Source: Aquimarina sp. MAR_2010_214
GTDB taxonomy: Bacteria > Bacteroidota > Bacteroidia > Flavobacteriales > Flavobacteriaceae
DNA: 64,000 nucleotides
NCBI RefSeq assembly: GCF_002846555.1
Contig: NZ_PJMS01000001.1
Span: forward strand, 5,859,501-5,923,500
Direction: 5' to 3'
Positions within the stretch are counted from its first letter, which is position 1; each line of letters opens with the position of its first letter. A program made the position numbers and the translations under genes. Below, piece by piece: positions 1 through 7,171 of this stretch. The notes under the pieces are model-generated. The model saw nothing but the letters and a program-made list of their open reading frames with translations. It was not told the DNA's origin and searched no databases.

Positions 1-475
1 CGCGCGAACTAAGAAAATCAATTATTCTTCGAATAGTTATATTAATAGCCTGTTGTTGTTCATAAACTTCGTACAAAACCCTTGATTTATCTAATGAAAT
101 CCTATTTGAGATTTTGTCAGTTTTAGCAACTGTCCAAACTATATCGTTTAATGTTCCCTGCATTATACCATTAGAGGCAAACTCCCCAAAAGCAAATCCA
201 TCATCTGTAAATAAATTTGATTCCAGAGAATCATTTTTAATTATGTGCTTTATTTTTTCACTTACTTGATTATGATAAGGAATTAGAGTTTTTAAAAATT
301 TCTGATTTTCTGCTACCTCTTTGTTTATATTTTCAAGAATTTTTTCTGTCTTAACTTTTTCATTATAATTATTTCTCCACTCGCTAATGATTAGGGCTAA
401 CAGAACACTAAAAACAATCAGCCCTGATTCCATCAGTAACTTTAGTATTCTTGATTCTTTTTTTTCTCGATTCAT
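1..475 (-). CDS. Partial membrane-anchored hypothetical protein
   Basis: An open frame runs from an ATG at 475 to the left edge of the window (158 codons visible, no stop, so the C-terminus is missing). The N-terminus is charged (MNREKKESR). One hydrophobic helix follows at about residues 12-32 (core IVFSVLLALII, then SEWRNN), then a mainly helical Lys/Glu/Asn-rich region with no recognisable domain. This plan, a short cytoplasmic tail plus one membrane helix ending in an E/N-W-R motif, is common in flavobacterial hypothetical membrane proteins. It is the gene next after the attC-like site at 539-586 and would be the following cassette in the minus-strand array. Function unknown. Confidence 0.7.
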   Translation of the reverse strand, partial: MNREKKESRILKLLMESGLIVFSVLLALIISEWRNNYNEKVKTEKILENINKEVAENQKFLKTLIPYHNQVSEKIKHIIKNDSLESNLFTDDGFAFGEFASNGIMQGTLNDIVWTVAKTDKISNRISLDKSRVLYEVYEQQQAINITIRRIIDFLSSR

Positions 476-538
476 TTTTTAAGTGGATTTCTAAGTAGTA
501 AATAACTTTTTAGTAATTTATGTTTTTGAGCCATTTTT

Positions 539-586
539 ACTAACGTCTCTTATATGGTACTATGCGCTATACAAATTGTTATAGAC
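539..586 (-). other. attC-like recombination site a1
   Basis: On the minus strand this starts a few bases after the ankyrin gene stop as CTATAAC-AATTTGTATA and ends AAGAGAC-GTTAGTA. The outer AAC/GTT triplets face each other and the interior is imperfectly palindromic. It shares the AACAATTTGTATA start and the AGACGTT end with the sites at 4650-4713 (there GTC instead of GTT) and 12052-12117. That is the shape of an integron attC site with a short variable loop. The identification is inferred from structure and position; no integrase is visible. Confidence 0.5.
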
Positions 587-588
587 TT

Positions 589-1725
589 TTATTTTTCTAA
601 TAGTTTTATAATCTCCTCATTTTTCATTGCAATGGCTAATGATAGAGGTGTATGGTTTTCGGCTTCCACATTTTTATCAGCCCCATTTTCCAATAAAATA
701 CGAACCATTTCTTTCCGTCCCATTTCTGATGCTCTGTGCAAGGCTGTAAATCCTCTATTATCTTTAGCATTTAAGTCAGCTTGATTTTTAATCAAAATAT
801 TGAGGTGCTCGATTTTATCTGATTGAACAGCATTCATTATTGGTGTTGCTCCTTCAGTCGACTTAGTATTTGGATTAGCTCCTTTATCAAGTAATAAACT
901 TAAGACATTAGAATCAGCAGTCATTGCCCATTGCAAGGTTGAAAGACCATCTCCAGCTAAACAATTAATATTAGTGTTTCGATCTAATTGCTCATTGATT
1001 TTATCCAATTCACCTCTTGCAATTGCAATATGTAATAAAGAATGCGTTCTTAGTTTTAGATTCGTTTTGTAGTTAAAGTCTTCACCAAAATACCCTAAGT
1101 GAGCCATATTGCCATAAGTTGAAAAAGCCCACATTCCAGCCTGATCAGTATTGCCCGATAATTCTTTAGGAATAGGAGCAGGTATTGTTTCATTTAAAGA
1201 ATGACTAAATAATAAGAACATCAAAATAGATTCTGTCATTTCAGATGATTCATCATTTGTAAATTCTCCCGTTATTTCCGTTATCTTTAATTGATTATTC
1301 TCTTGAACAGTTTTGGCAACCACAAAAGCTTCTCTTAACCAGCTTCTTATGAATATCAGGCGATCATTCATAAAGTAGATTGCCCATTTATTTTCCATTG
1401 TTGATGGATTAAACAAAACTCCTTCTTCAAGTTTTCCGTCTATTGGAATAGTTAAATTACTAGAGGTTATTCTTTCAGATTTTGGTAAATACTCTTTAAA
1501 AGTTGTTCCATCTTCTTGACTGTAAGAAATAGCATTAGTAGCCATTTTAGGGTCTTTTGAAGTTGAAAGCATAGTTTGAGAAATTGGTCTTAAATCCAAA
1601 ATTTTCAAACCCCAAGGATTTTGCTCTGCATTAATCCATTTTAAATCGTACTCATTAGTCTTCTTTTCTTCTTGCTTTGGATTTCTTTTTTGGTTCCCTC
1701 CGAATAGCTTTTTAAAAATCCCCAT
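589..1725 (-). CDS. Ankyrin-repeat protein
   Basis: A 378-residue cytoplasmic protein. The first half (to about residue 200) has no recognisable fold: it opens with MGIFKKLFGG and a Lys/Gln/Asn-rich linker. The C-terminal part holds at least four ankyrin repeats, with signatures such as GLSTLQWAM, GATPIMNAV, GFTALHRASEMG and HTPLSLAIAM, each followed by a helix and an LLxxGAxxN-type turn. A start 63 bases further upstream is possible but would add residues encoded by the R1 repeat. The start at 1725 lies about 124 bases from the R1 -7 box, matching the other R1-preceded genes, so I prefer it. Likely a protein-binding role. In the array it is flanked by R1 and attC-like site a1. Confidence 0.8.
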   Translation of the reverse strand: MGIFKKLFGGNQKRNPKQEEKKTNEYDLKWINAEQNPWGLKILDLRPISQTMLSTSKDPKMATNAISYSQEDGTTFKEYLPKSERITSSNLTIPIDGKLEEGVLFNPSTMENKWAIYFMNDRLIFIRSWLREAFVVAKTVQENNQLKITEITGEFTNDESSEMTESILMFLLFSHSLNETIPAPIPKELSGNTDQAGMWAFSTYGNMAHLGYFGEDFNYKTNLKLRTHSLLHIAIARGELDKINEQLDRNTNINCLAGDGLSTLQWAMTADSNVLSLLLDKGANPNTKSTEGATPIMNAVQSDKIEHLNILIKNQADLNAKDNRGFTALHRASEMGRKEMVRILLENGADKNVEAENHTPLSLAIAMKNEEIIKLLEK

Positions 1726-1745
1726 AATTTTTCTTTGATTGTCTA

Positions 1746-1918
1746 CAATGTTATAAGTATGTGTCGTAGCAGAGCAAAATGTTACCAAGCTTTCGACAAA
1801 TCTGTGCTGATTTTATAATTTTTTCTCCCCAAAATCTTTGCACTATGGTAAATATACAAGAACCATTGGATTAAAACTTTAACTACTTGCTATGATCGCA
1901 TACCGTGTTGTGCGTTCG
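1746..1918 (-). repeat. R1 dispersed repeat, copy 1 (promoter plus leader)
   Basis: About 170 bp similar to 4033-4199 and, more distantly, 57331-57480. It sits just after the stop of one minus-strand gene and ends just before the next start. Read on the minus strand, it opens with a small imperfect palindrome (AACACGGTATGC...TAGTT), then carries a TATATTTA box (1849-1856) in the place where the other copies have TATATTTG, the Bacteroidota -7 consensus. It ends with a conserved leader (GGTAACATTTTG, then CACATACTTATAACATTG). The distance from the box to the downstream start codon is about 124 bases. Confidence 0.75.
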
Positions 1919-1939
1919 TTTTTTTTCACTTTGGTCAAT

Positions 1940-2431
1940 TCATAAACCCGATTTATAGGCTTGTTTAACCATTCTTTTTACAATAAGGTGATGAAAAGGT
2001 TTTACAATAAACATATAAATTTTTCCAAAACGATTGTTATATTCAACTAAAGTAGTGACTTTAATATTGAATAGATTTTCGTTAGAATTATATACACTCA
2101 CTCTAAAATTCAAATGCTTATCATCTGCCCCAAGCATTATTTCATTTTGCTGGATGCTGAAAATCTGAAAAAAACCAACATAACTACCAACCTTAAAGTC
2201 TGGATGAAAATCTTCAGGTTTTTCTGTTTTTAACCCAAATACTTTAACAATATTATTTCTAAGCTTCATCAAAACTTCAACCCATTTTGGCATTGTTCCA
2301 AAAACCAATTTTGATACTGTCTTTAAACTGTCAAGATGATTCGTAGTTGAAAAAGTATCAGTAAAGTTTACCTGTGGAAGTGCATATTTAATTCCTTCGG
2401 TTTTTGGTATTGCTTCCATTTTTACCTTCAT
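1940..2431 (-). CDS. DUF2867 family protein
   Basis: A 163-residue soluble protein with the DUF2867 pattern: an N-terminal YALPQVNFTDTF segment, then MPKWVEVLMKLRNNIVKVFGL, a KVGSYVGFFQI stretch, and a C-terminal beta-rich part ending in KPFHHLIVKRMVKQAYKSG. The length fits the family. The biochemical function of DUF2867 is not established; members often sit alone or beside NAD-dependent epimerases. Here it is a single gene between R1 (downstream) and an attC-like palindrome (upstream), as expected for cassette cargo. Confidence 0.75.
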   Translation of the reverse strand: MKVKMEAIPKTEGIKYALPQVNFTDTFSTTNHLDSLKTVSKLVFGTMPKWVEVLMKLRNNIVKVFGLKTEKPEDFHPDFKVGSYVGFFQIFSIQQNEIMLGADDKHLNFRVSVYNSNENLFNIKVTTLVEYNNRFGKIYMFIVKPFHHLIVKRMVKQAYKSGL

Positions 2432-2496
2432 AGTTTTTAATTAATCCATTTTAGTTTTGAGTGAGTTTTACTAACTAATGTGTTTGTATAAGATTA

Positions 2497-2577
2497 GTTG
2501 CGTGGTTTAAGCACTAAATTTAGCAAATACAAACCGAATAGAAAACCCAAGAGGGTTTTCGTAAGTGGACACGCAAC
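2497..2577 (-). repeat. attC-like palindrome with internal hairpin (site a2)
   Basis: Outer arms GTTGCGTG (2497-2504) and CACGCAAC (2570-2577) are perfectly complementary over 8 bp. Inside is a second perfect hairpin, AAAACCC-aaga-GGGTTTT (2542-2559). The inner strand also contains GTATTTGCTAAATTTAGTG, which recurs with few changes near 55886-55916. It lies between the stop of the 2611 gene and the start of the 1940 gene, so it belongs to the same class of gene-separating sites as the other attC-like elements, although its R boxes are less clear. Confidence 0.5.
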
Positions 2578-2610
2578 AAGCAATTAATCAAGGGTATTAC
2601 CACACGTTTT

Positions 2611-3225
2611 TCATGCTAATTCTTCCGAAATAATGTCAAATTTAATCCCATTTTCATCAATAGCCCAAACTTGTAAAGTATCAAATCCATTTCGTTTTAC
2701 TTCTTCAAAATCAATTTTCTTTCCACTTATCAATTCTATCTTTCCGTTTGAATCAACTTCATCTCTAAATTCATCTTCATAATCTATTCCATTGTATGTC
2801 GATATTATTAATTCAAATTTATCATTTCCATTTTCAGAACAATAAATTTTGTTCGCTATTCTATTTTCTATTTGGTCTTCCGAATATTTATCGCAGAACA
2901 TTGCATTATATCCGTGAATACAACCGTCAAATAGTAAAAATTCGTTCTCATTTGTAATGTCAACCGCGTAAATTTTTGAAGGTGCAAATTCCGTTTGAAC
3001 AATAAGGTTTTTATATTTAGAATGAAGTTCTCCATAATATTTTATTTTGAAAATTTTCCCACCTGATTTTGTTTTTAATTTCCTTCTCCATTCGTGTGAA
3101 TGAAGTTTTTTGGGATTGACAATATGTTCAACATTATTTTCAAGAAAAGTTGGACTTAAAATTCCATTTTCTGTTGTGGAATTAGAATTTTCATTCTTTT
3201 TCTTAAAGATATCAAATATTCCCAT
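2611..3225 (-). CDS. Hypothetical soluble protein
   Basis: A 204-residue protein with no signal peptide or membrane segment. It opens with MGIFDIFKKK and a Ser/Thr/Asn-rich linker, then a mixed alpha/beta domain (about residues 30-204) with several short acidic stretches (YEDEFRDEVD). The amphipathic MGIF-x-FKK start resembles that of the ankyrin protein two genes away (MGIFKKLFGG), a start often seen in secretion- or immunity-type cargo of Bacteroidota. I do not recognise the family. Single-gene unit flanked by attC-like sequences. Confidence 0.65.
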   Translation of the reverse strand: MGIFDIFKKKNENSNSTTENGILSPTFLENNVEHIVNPKKLHSHEWRRKLKTKSGGKIFKIKYYGELHSKYKNLIVQTEFAPSKIYAVDITNENEFLLFDGCIHGYNAMFCDKYSEDQIENRIANKIYCSENGNDKFELIISTYNGIDYEDEFRDEVDSNGKIELISGKKIDFEEVKRNGFDTLQVWAIDENGIKFDIISEELA

Positions 3226-3418
3226 ATTCAGGTTTTACGTAGTTTTTCGTCAATGTGTGATACCATTAATATGAATCGAAGCAACAAGGCAAGTACCCCT
3301 AAACTAATCGATTTATCCACGTATTTTTATTTCTTGTTCAATTTCTAAAAATCTAGCGCCATTGCAAAAAGGAAATAACCTTTTAATTCAGTATTAATTT
3401 GCTCTGATTTCATATATC
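3226..3418 (-). pseudogene. Gene-separating region with a small frameshifted coding remnant
   Basis: Right after the GrpB stop, a 22-codon minus-strand frame (ATG at 3413, TAG at 3345) encodes MKSEQINTELKGYFLFAMAL. Shifting frame by one base near the end continues it as ARFLEIEQEIKIRG before another stop. That looks like the remains of a small helical protein broken by a frameshift. The rest (about 3230-3340) is a palindrome-rich separator without a clear AAC/GTT pair. The remnant is an inference; it could be a coincidental frame. Confidence 0.3.
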
Positions 3419-4006
3419 TTATTGTGCGTTGGCTTCTCTGTTTATAATTTCCAACGTTTCATTTACAAAGTCTGTCTTTCCAAGAACATATGAACCTCTG
3501 TCATTTTTAAATTTAGATTCTAATTCCAGTTTTAAATCTTCGTATTGTTTAGCTCTTTTATTATTTACGATTAGATAATCTCGAAAGTCAATTTGTTTCC
3601 ACATTATATTATCTTTTGGGCACATGTGTATATGGAAAATCTGCTCTTTTTTTCCGTCAAGATTATATCCTTTTCCGAAAGATGAGTAATCTTCAATATT
3701 TTCCCTTGCTGGCACTTTAAAATGGGAATAACCTAATTCTGTGAATTTTGCGATTAGATTTTCGTTAAAAAGCATTTCTTTTGGTATTTCAATCATCAAA
3801 TCTATATATGGTTTTGATTTGATGCTCGGAATTGATGAACTTCCAAAGTGTTCTATTCTCAAAATTGTGTCACTTCCAACTTTGTCAATTATTCGTTCTT
3901 TTTCCTTTTTGTAAATACTTTTCCATTCAGGATTATGTTCAACCAATTCAATTGGGAAAAGCGTGTTCCAATCCTCTTTGGTTAAATCATATAAGGTCTT
4001 TTTCAT
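3419..4006 (-). CDS. GrpB family protein (UPF0157, nucleotidyltransferase fold)
   Basis: A 195-residue protein with the GrpB signature: VEHNPEWKSIYKKEKERI near residues 22-39, IEHFGSSSIPSIKSKPYIDL at about 51-70 (the GSSS/xKPxID motif of a minimal nucleotidyltransferase-like fold), and a C-terminal IDFRDYLIVNN/LVLGKTDFV-type helix. The length fits the family. GrpB proteins are frequent single-gene cargo of mobile elements and integrons; their substrate is unknown. The gene is preceded by the R1 promoter repeat, with its -7 box 130 bases upstream of the ATG, and followed by a separator region. Confidence 0.88.
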   Translation of the reverse strand: MKKTLYDLTKEDWNTLFPIELVEHNPEWKSIYKKEKERIIDKVGSDTILRIEHFGSSSIPSIKSKPYIDLMIEIPKEMLFNENLIAKFTELGYSHFKVPARENIEDYSSFGKGYNLDGKKEQIFHIHMCPKDNIMWKQIDFRDYLIVNNKRAKQYEDLKLELESKFKNDRGSYVLGKTDFVNETLEIINREANAQ

Positions 4007-4032
4007 TGTATCTTATTTTTTCAACTCCCGCG

Positions 4033-4199
4033 CAATGTTATAAGTATGTGTCATATCAGAACAAAATGTTACCTTGCCGTCGACATATCTGCGCTGATTT
4101 TATAGCTTTCTCATCATAAAATCTTTGCGTCATGGCAAATATATAATAACCTTTTGGGTTATCACTTAACTGCTATTACATCATACTTGATGTTGTTCG
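4033..4199 (-). repeat. R1 dispersed repeat, copy 2 (promoter plus leader)
   Basis: Second copy of the R1 element of 1746-1918. The minus-strand sequence contains a perfect Bacteroidota -7 box TATATTTG (4136-4143) and the shared leader (GGTAACATTTTG, CACATACTTATAACATTG). Its upstream end overlaps the last codons and stop of the 4181 gene (CAA CAT CAA GTA TGA), so the repeat supplies the C-terminus of that protein. It drives the GrpB gene. Confidence 0.75.
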
Positions 4200-4624
4200 T
4201 AGGTTTTATTTTTTCTCCGATCATAATATCCCTTAAAAATTAGAAACAGACCAAATAAGGTCAATATAATTCCACTTCCGATTTCATTACTTAGTTCTCC
4301 TTCAGTTTCCCAAGTAAAAACAAAATCAGTTCCACTGTCATTGGACTTCATCTGTAGAACTTGTTCGTTTTTAATTTCTTTGCACCATTTTTCATTCACA
4401 TTTCTTGAGTGAGTTTTACCTTTATAATTGAAGAAAACAACTAATATATCTCGTTTATGTCTTTTCTTGCAATGGTCGGGAGCCTTTTCGATTAGAACAT
4501 CAACTAATTTTCCGGTTTTAAGTATTTCTTTCCCTTCATAATCCGGAATTGTAATCATTATTGAAATGAAAGTCATTATTAGTCCAGCAATAGTAAAAGC
4601 AGGGATAGGAAATAGTCTGTTCAA
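4181..4624 (-). CDS. Small membrane protein, DUF3592-like
   Basis: A 147-residue protein with two membrane helices, at about residues 8-26 (FTIAGLIMTFISIMITI) and 113-132 (IGSGIILTLFGLFLIFKG), enclosing a beta-rich domain of about 85 residues that contains KRDILVVFFNYKGKTHSR and two Cys (CKK, WCKE). This layout matches DUF3592-type proteins of unknown function. The last residues (QHQV) are encoded by the R1 repeat, so the natural C-terminus may have been replaced when R1 arrived. Single-gene unit; the attC-like site at 4650-4713 lies just upstream. Confidence 0.65.
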   Translation of the reverse strand: MNRLFPIPAFTIAGLIMTFISIMITIPDYEGKEILKTGKLVDVLIEKAPDHCKKRHKRDILVVFFNYKGKTHSRNVNEKWCKEIKNEQVLQMKSNDSGTDFVFTWETEGELSNEIGSGIILTLFGLFLIFKGYYDRRKNKTYEQHQV

Positions 4625-4649
4625 TTTTTAGGTTTTATAATGCACAGTC

Positions 4650-4713
4650 TGACGTCTATTGTATGATACGTTTGCATCCCGAAGGGTGCACATGCAATAT
4701 ACAAATTGTTATC
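4650..4713 (-). other. attC-like recombination site a3
   Basis: The minus strand reads AGATAAC-AATTTGTATATTGCATG, a loop with CACCC-ttc-GGGATG, then CAAACGTATCATACAATAGACGTC. The arms are imperfectly complementary (GTAT...ATAC, TGCA...TGCA) with an apical CCC/GGG hairpin. The same sequence with few changes recurs at 12052-12117, and the outer parts at 539-586. It begins 8 bases after the stop of the 4722 gene. The final triplet is GTC where the related sites have GTT, so this copy may be inactive. Confidence 0.5.
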
Positions 4714-4721
4714 TCTTTTTT

Positions 4722-5330
4722 TTATTTGTTTAATATCCACAATAAAGCTAAAATTATCAAACAAATAGGTAAAACAATTTTCATCATCCAATTCCGATAA
4801 TCGTCTTCATCTTTCCAAAATTTTTTTTCAGACTCTCGATATTCATTCTTCATTTTGGCTTTAAGATTACTATCCAATCTTTTTTTTATTTCAAGAATCA
4901 GCTTTTCAGGTTCTTTTATTGCGAAAGTTGTAAAATGATAATTTTTACCATTTGAAAATAGTCTTACCTCTTTTCCTGTTCTAAAAGAATAATCACTACC
5001 ACTACTTTTAGTTGTTATAAATCTCATACCAGCATCCGAAATTGATTTCCATTCAATGTTTTTTTTTCGTCCGATCAATGGATAATTTAGAACTAAATAT
5101 TCCTTAGTAATAAATACTGAACATAGCATTAAAGTATTTGATGCAATTAAACCTCCAAGAAAAATAAATCCTAATGGGAAAATGATAAACCAATTAATTC
5201 CTGATTCTTGAGTATTTAGTAAAAATTTGATTCCAACTCCTATCAAAAAAAGACTTCCCAATATCATAACAACCAAATTAAAGGTTGATAACTGACTTTT
5301 ATGAATAACACTTGAGTTTTGATCAGGCAT
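4722..5330 (-). CDS. Membrane protein with a PH-like domain
   Basis: A 202-residue protein with two N-terminal membrane helices (about residues 17-38 and 46-70), a soluble middle of about 100 residues, and one C-terminal helix (about 180-200, MMKIVLPICLIILALLWIL). The middle follows the bacterial PH pattern: FITKEYLVLNYPLIGRKKNIEW, then beta strands with FRTGKEVRLFSNGKNYHF and a closing helix EPEKLILEIKKRL. Such proteins are probably membrane-bound with unknown ligands. Single-gene unit between attC-like sites a3 and a4. Confidence 0.65.
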   Translation of the reverse strand: MPDQNSSVIHKSQLSTFNLVVMILGSLFLIGVGIKFLLNTQESGINWFIIFPLGFIFLGGLIASNTLMLCSVFITKEYLVLNYPLIGRKKNIEWKSISDAGMRFITTKSSGSDYSFRTGKEVRLFSNGKNYHFTTFAIKEPEKLILEIKKRLDSNLKAKMKNEYRESEKKFWKDEDDYRNWMMKIVLPICLIILALLWILNK

Positions 5331-5430
5331 TGGTTATTTTAGATTTTGTTATTCAATTTGGTAATTACAGATGACATTTCGAACTTGTACTAAGCCAAAT
5401 ATAAATATTTTGCTTTTATCATTTTTTATA

Positions 5431-5526
5431 AACGTCAAATTTCATATTTGACGACTTTGCAAATAATACCGATCTTTCGAATAGCCCCAAAATGCCTATG
5501 TTTTTTTATATAATGTTGTAATACGT
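5431..5526 (-). other. R3 repeat copy 1 / attC-like site a4 of the LRR cassette
   Basis: The minus strand starts GTATTACAAC (5524-5515) and ends GACGTTTATAA (GTT at 5433-5431), so it has AAC...GTT ends 96 bp apart. It contains a terminal hairpin GTCAAAT...ATTTGAC (5434-5452). The first ten bases are the exact reverse complement of GTTGTAATAC at 6390-6381, where the LRR unit begins. This is the relation expected between an integron cassette's leading end and its own attC. About 90 bp are shared with 60938-61033, including a compensatory change in the hairpin. Confidence 0.55.
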
Positions 5527-5579
5527 TTTTATAATATGAAACACAAACTTAGTTTTACATCTTAAGAAATAGATTTAGA

Positions 5580-6341
5580 TTAGTAGTGAAATTTTACAAT
5601 ACAGCTACTTGGAAGTAATTTTTTGATTTTCAGTTTGTTCTTGTCGTCTATTGGGTTATCGTATAATAGGATCTTAGATAGATTTTCTAAATTTTGAATG
5701 GATTCAGGAAGCTCTTTTATTTTGTTGTCGTTCAAATATATAGTACTTAATTTACTAAGTTTTCCGATTGATTCAGGTATTTTCGATATTTGATTTTTAC
5801 CAATAAATAAGTTCCATAAATTACTGAATTCACCTATAAATTCAGGTATACTTTTTAATTGAACATTAGTAAGATAAAGATCTTCTAATCTTATAAGATT
5901 TTTTGTGTCGTACGGAAGCTCAGGAATCTTATTATAATTAAGGTCAAGTGATCTTAATTCATAAAGCTTGGTAATCGCATTAGGAAATTCAGTTAAATAA
6001 TTACTGTTTAAATTCAAAGATTTTAAATGTATTAGTCCATCTAATTTGTTAGGGATACTTCTAAAGTGGTTAAAGGATAAATTAAGCTTTTCAAGATTAC
6101 TAAGGTTGTTTATTTCTTTAGGAAGAGTAGTAATTTCATTCCGACTTAAATTTAGATCAATTAAGTTCTTCAAGGTTCCGATTGACTTCGGTACATTAGA
6201 TAAGTTTTGTTTGCTAAGATCTAATTTATAAACTAAATCTTTATTCTTAAGAGCCATATTTAAAGATTTGTAAACCTTATCTTTTTGTGAAAAAATTAAG
6301 TTTTGCGATATTATAAGAATGAATAACAAGTATTTTTTCAT
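5580..6341 (-). CDS. Secreted leucine-rich-repeat protein
   Basis: A 253-residue protein with an N-terminal signal peptide (MKKYLLFILIISQNLIFSQ, cleavage after about residue 18) and eight or nine leucine-rich repeats of 23 residues from about residue 36 to 240. The units follow LxxLxLSxNxITxLPxxIxxLxNL, for example LIDLNLSRNEITTLPKEI and LSTIYLNDNKIKELPESI. There are no catalytic motifs; the role is likely protein binding in the periplasm or at the surface. It is the sole gene in a predicted cassette of about 957 bp (5433-6389), with its start codon 48 bases from the cassette edge. Confidence 0.85.
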   Translation of the reverse strand: MKKYLLFILIISQNLIFSQKDKVYKSLNMALKNKDLVYKLDLSKQNLSNVPKSIGTLKNLIDLNLSRNEITTLPKEINNLSNLEKLNLSFNHFRSIPNKLDGLIHLKSLNLNSNYLTEFPNAITKLYELRSLDLNYNKIPELPYDTKNLIRLEDLYLTNVQLKSIPEFIGEFSNLWNLFIGKNQISKIPESIGKLSKLSTIYLNDNKIKELPESIQNLENLSKILLYDNPIDDKNKLKIKKLLPSSCIVKFHY

Positions 6342-6379
6342 AAGTAGGCAATAATTTAATTAAAATGTTTGTGTATAAA

Positions 6380-6425
6380 TGTATTACAACGCCTGCTACA
6401 TAATTATATAGCTTGTTCTAAGCCA
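6380..6425 (-). other. attC-like recombination site a5
   Basis: The minus strand reads GGCTTAGAAC-AAGCTATATAATTATGTAGCAGGC-GTTGTAATAC. Outer AAC/GTT triplets flank an imperfect stem (GCTATATA/TATGTAGC). The first ten bases match, at 9 of 10 positions, the reverse complement of GTTCTAATCC at 7232-7223, where the TssD-fragment/lipoprotein unit would begin. A longer version with the same ends lies at 61931-62005. It starts six bases after the lipoprotein stop. Confidence 0.55.
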
Positions 6426-6430
6426 TTTTA

Positions 6431-7048
6431 CTATTGTTTATTCTTTCGTAAGTCTTTATACATACATTCTTTAGTTCTGTAACACTCAATAACATCACTA
6501 TTTATGTTTTTATATAGAATATCTAATAATTCTTCTCTTAGTACTAAAGGATTTAACTTTTCTGGTATATCTATAAAATTGGCTTCTTTATCGTTTTTCA
6601 TTGCAAATATTAAAACACGATTTTGAGTATAGCCACGTGAGGTTTTTCCTTGAGCATTTTCTAAAAAGGGTTTAATTGAGATTGTATCTATGGTATGCCT
6701 TAGAACATGAACATAAAACTTTAGATTATCTTTATATTCGTAGCTAGTCGTCTTAACCGAAAACTTTCTGTTGTTTAATTGAAAAAGTGAATCTAAAGTT
6801 CTTGCTTTGTTGGACATCCAATCTTTGTGTTTTTCTTTAGTATGTTTAATATGTCCTATTGTATTTAAAACTTCTTTGAGATCAACTTTACTAACTAAGG
6901 AATTCTTAATTATGTTTTTTTGTTTGTTTAATATAGTAGTATCTTGAATTGCTTTTTCTACTATTATATTATTTCCTATTTCGTTTTTTGGTTTTTTACA
7001 ACTACAACCAAACAAAATGATTATTAAAAAAAGAATGCTTTTCTCCAT
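6431..7048 (-). CDS. Hypothetical lipoprotein behind a TssD fragment
   Basis: A 205-residue protein with a lipoprotein signal: MEKSILFLIIILFGCSCKK, lipobox LFGC with Cys at about residue 15. The mature part is Lys-rich and mainly helical up to about residue 110, then mixed. It contains VLRHTIDTISIKPFLENAQG and ends in ECYRTKECMYKDLRKNK. I do not recognise a family. It starts 16 bases after the stop of a truncated TssD (Hcp) reading frame, which suggests it was once the immunity or partner protein of a type VI effector; that is inference only. Predicted cassette 6390-7231. Confidence 0.65.
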   Translation of the reverse strand: MEKSILFLIIILFGCSCKKPKNEIGNNIIVEKAIQDTTILNKQKNIIKNSLVSKVDLKEVLNTIGHIKHTKEKHKDWMSNKARTLDSLFQLNNRKFSVKTTSYEYKDNLKFYVHVLRHTIDTISIKPFLENAQGKTSRGYTQNRVLIFAMKNDKEANFIDIPEKLNPLVLREELLDILYKNINSDVIECYRTKECMYKDLRKNKQ

Positions 7049-7063
7049 TGTTATTTCTTTTTA

Positions 7064-7171
7064 TTACGTAATTGGTCGTCCTGTCTCATCACTACGTTGT
7101 ATTACACTTTGTTCAGATTGTAGTACGTTATACACTTCTCCGTCTACATATAATTTGGCAATGATGCCCAT
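7064..7171 (-). pseudogene. tssD: Truncated type VI secretion tube protein TssD (Hcp), N-terminal 35 residues
   Basis: A short minus-strand frame (ATG at 7171, TAA at 7064-7066) encodes MGIIAKLYVDGEVYNVL... through DETGRPIT. Bacteroidota TssD/Hcp proteins begin with AKLxVDGxxYNVL and a few residues later carry the DxTGRP motif; both are present with the right spacing. Family members are about 130 residues, and some carry C-terminal toxin extensions, so about 75% or more of the tube domain is missing here. No other type VI gene is nearby. Probably the stub of a TssD-effector gene whose remainder was deleted, leaving the downstream lipoprotein. Confidence 0.65.

Noticed and set aside
1726..1788. 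N-terminal extension of the ankyrin protein (MVTFCSATTH...)
   Set aside because: These codons lie in the R1 repeat, and the same frame opens the symporter extension; the start near MGIFKK fits the constant spacing to the R1 -7 box.
7064..7171. Full type VI secretion locus
   Set aside because: Only the N-terminal stub of TssD is present; no sheath, baseplate or ClpV gene in the window.
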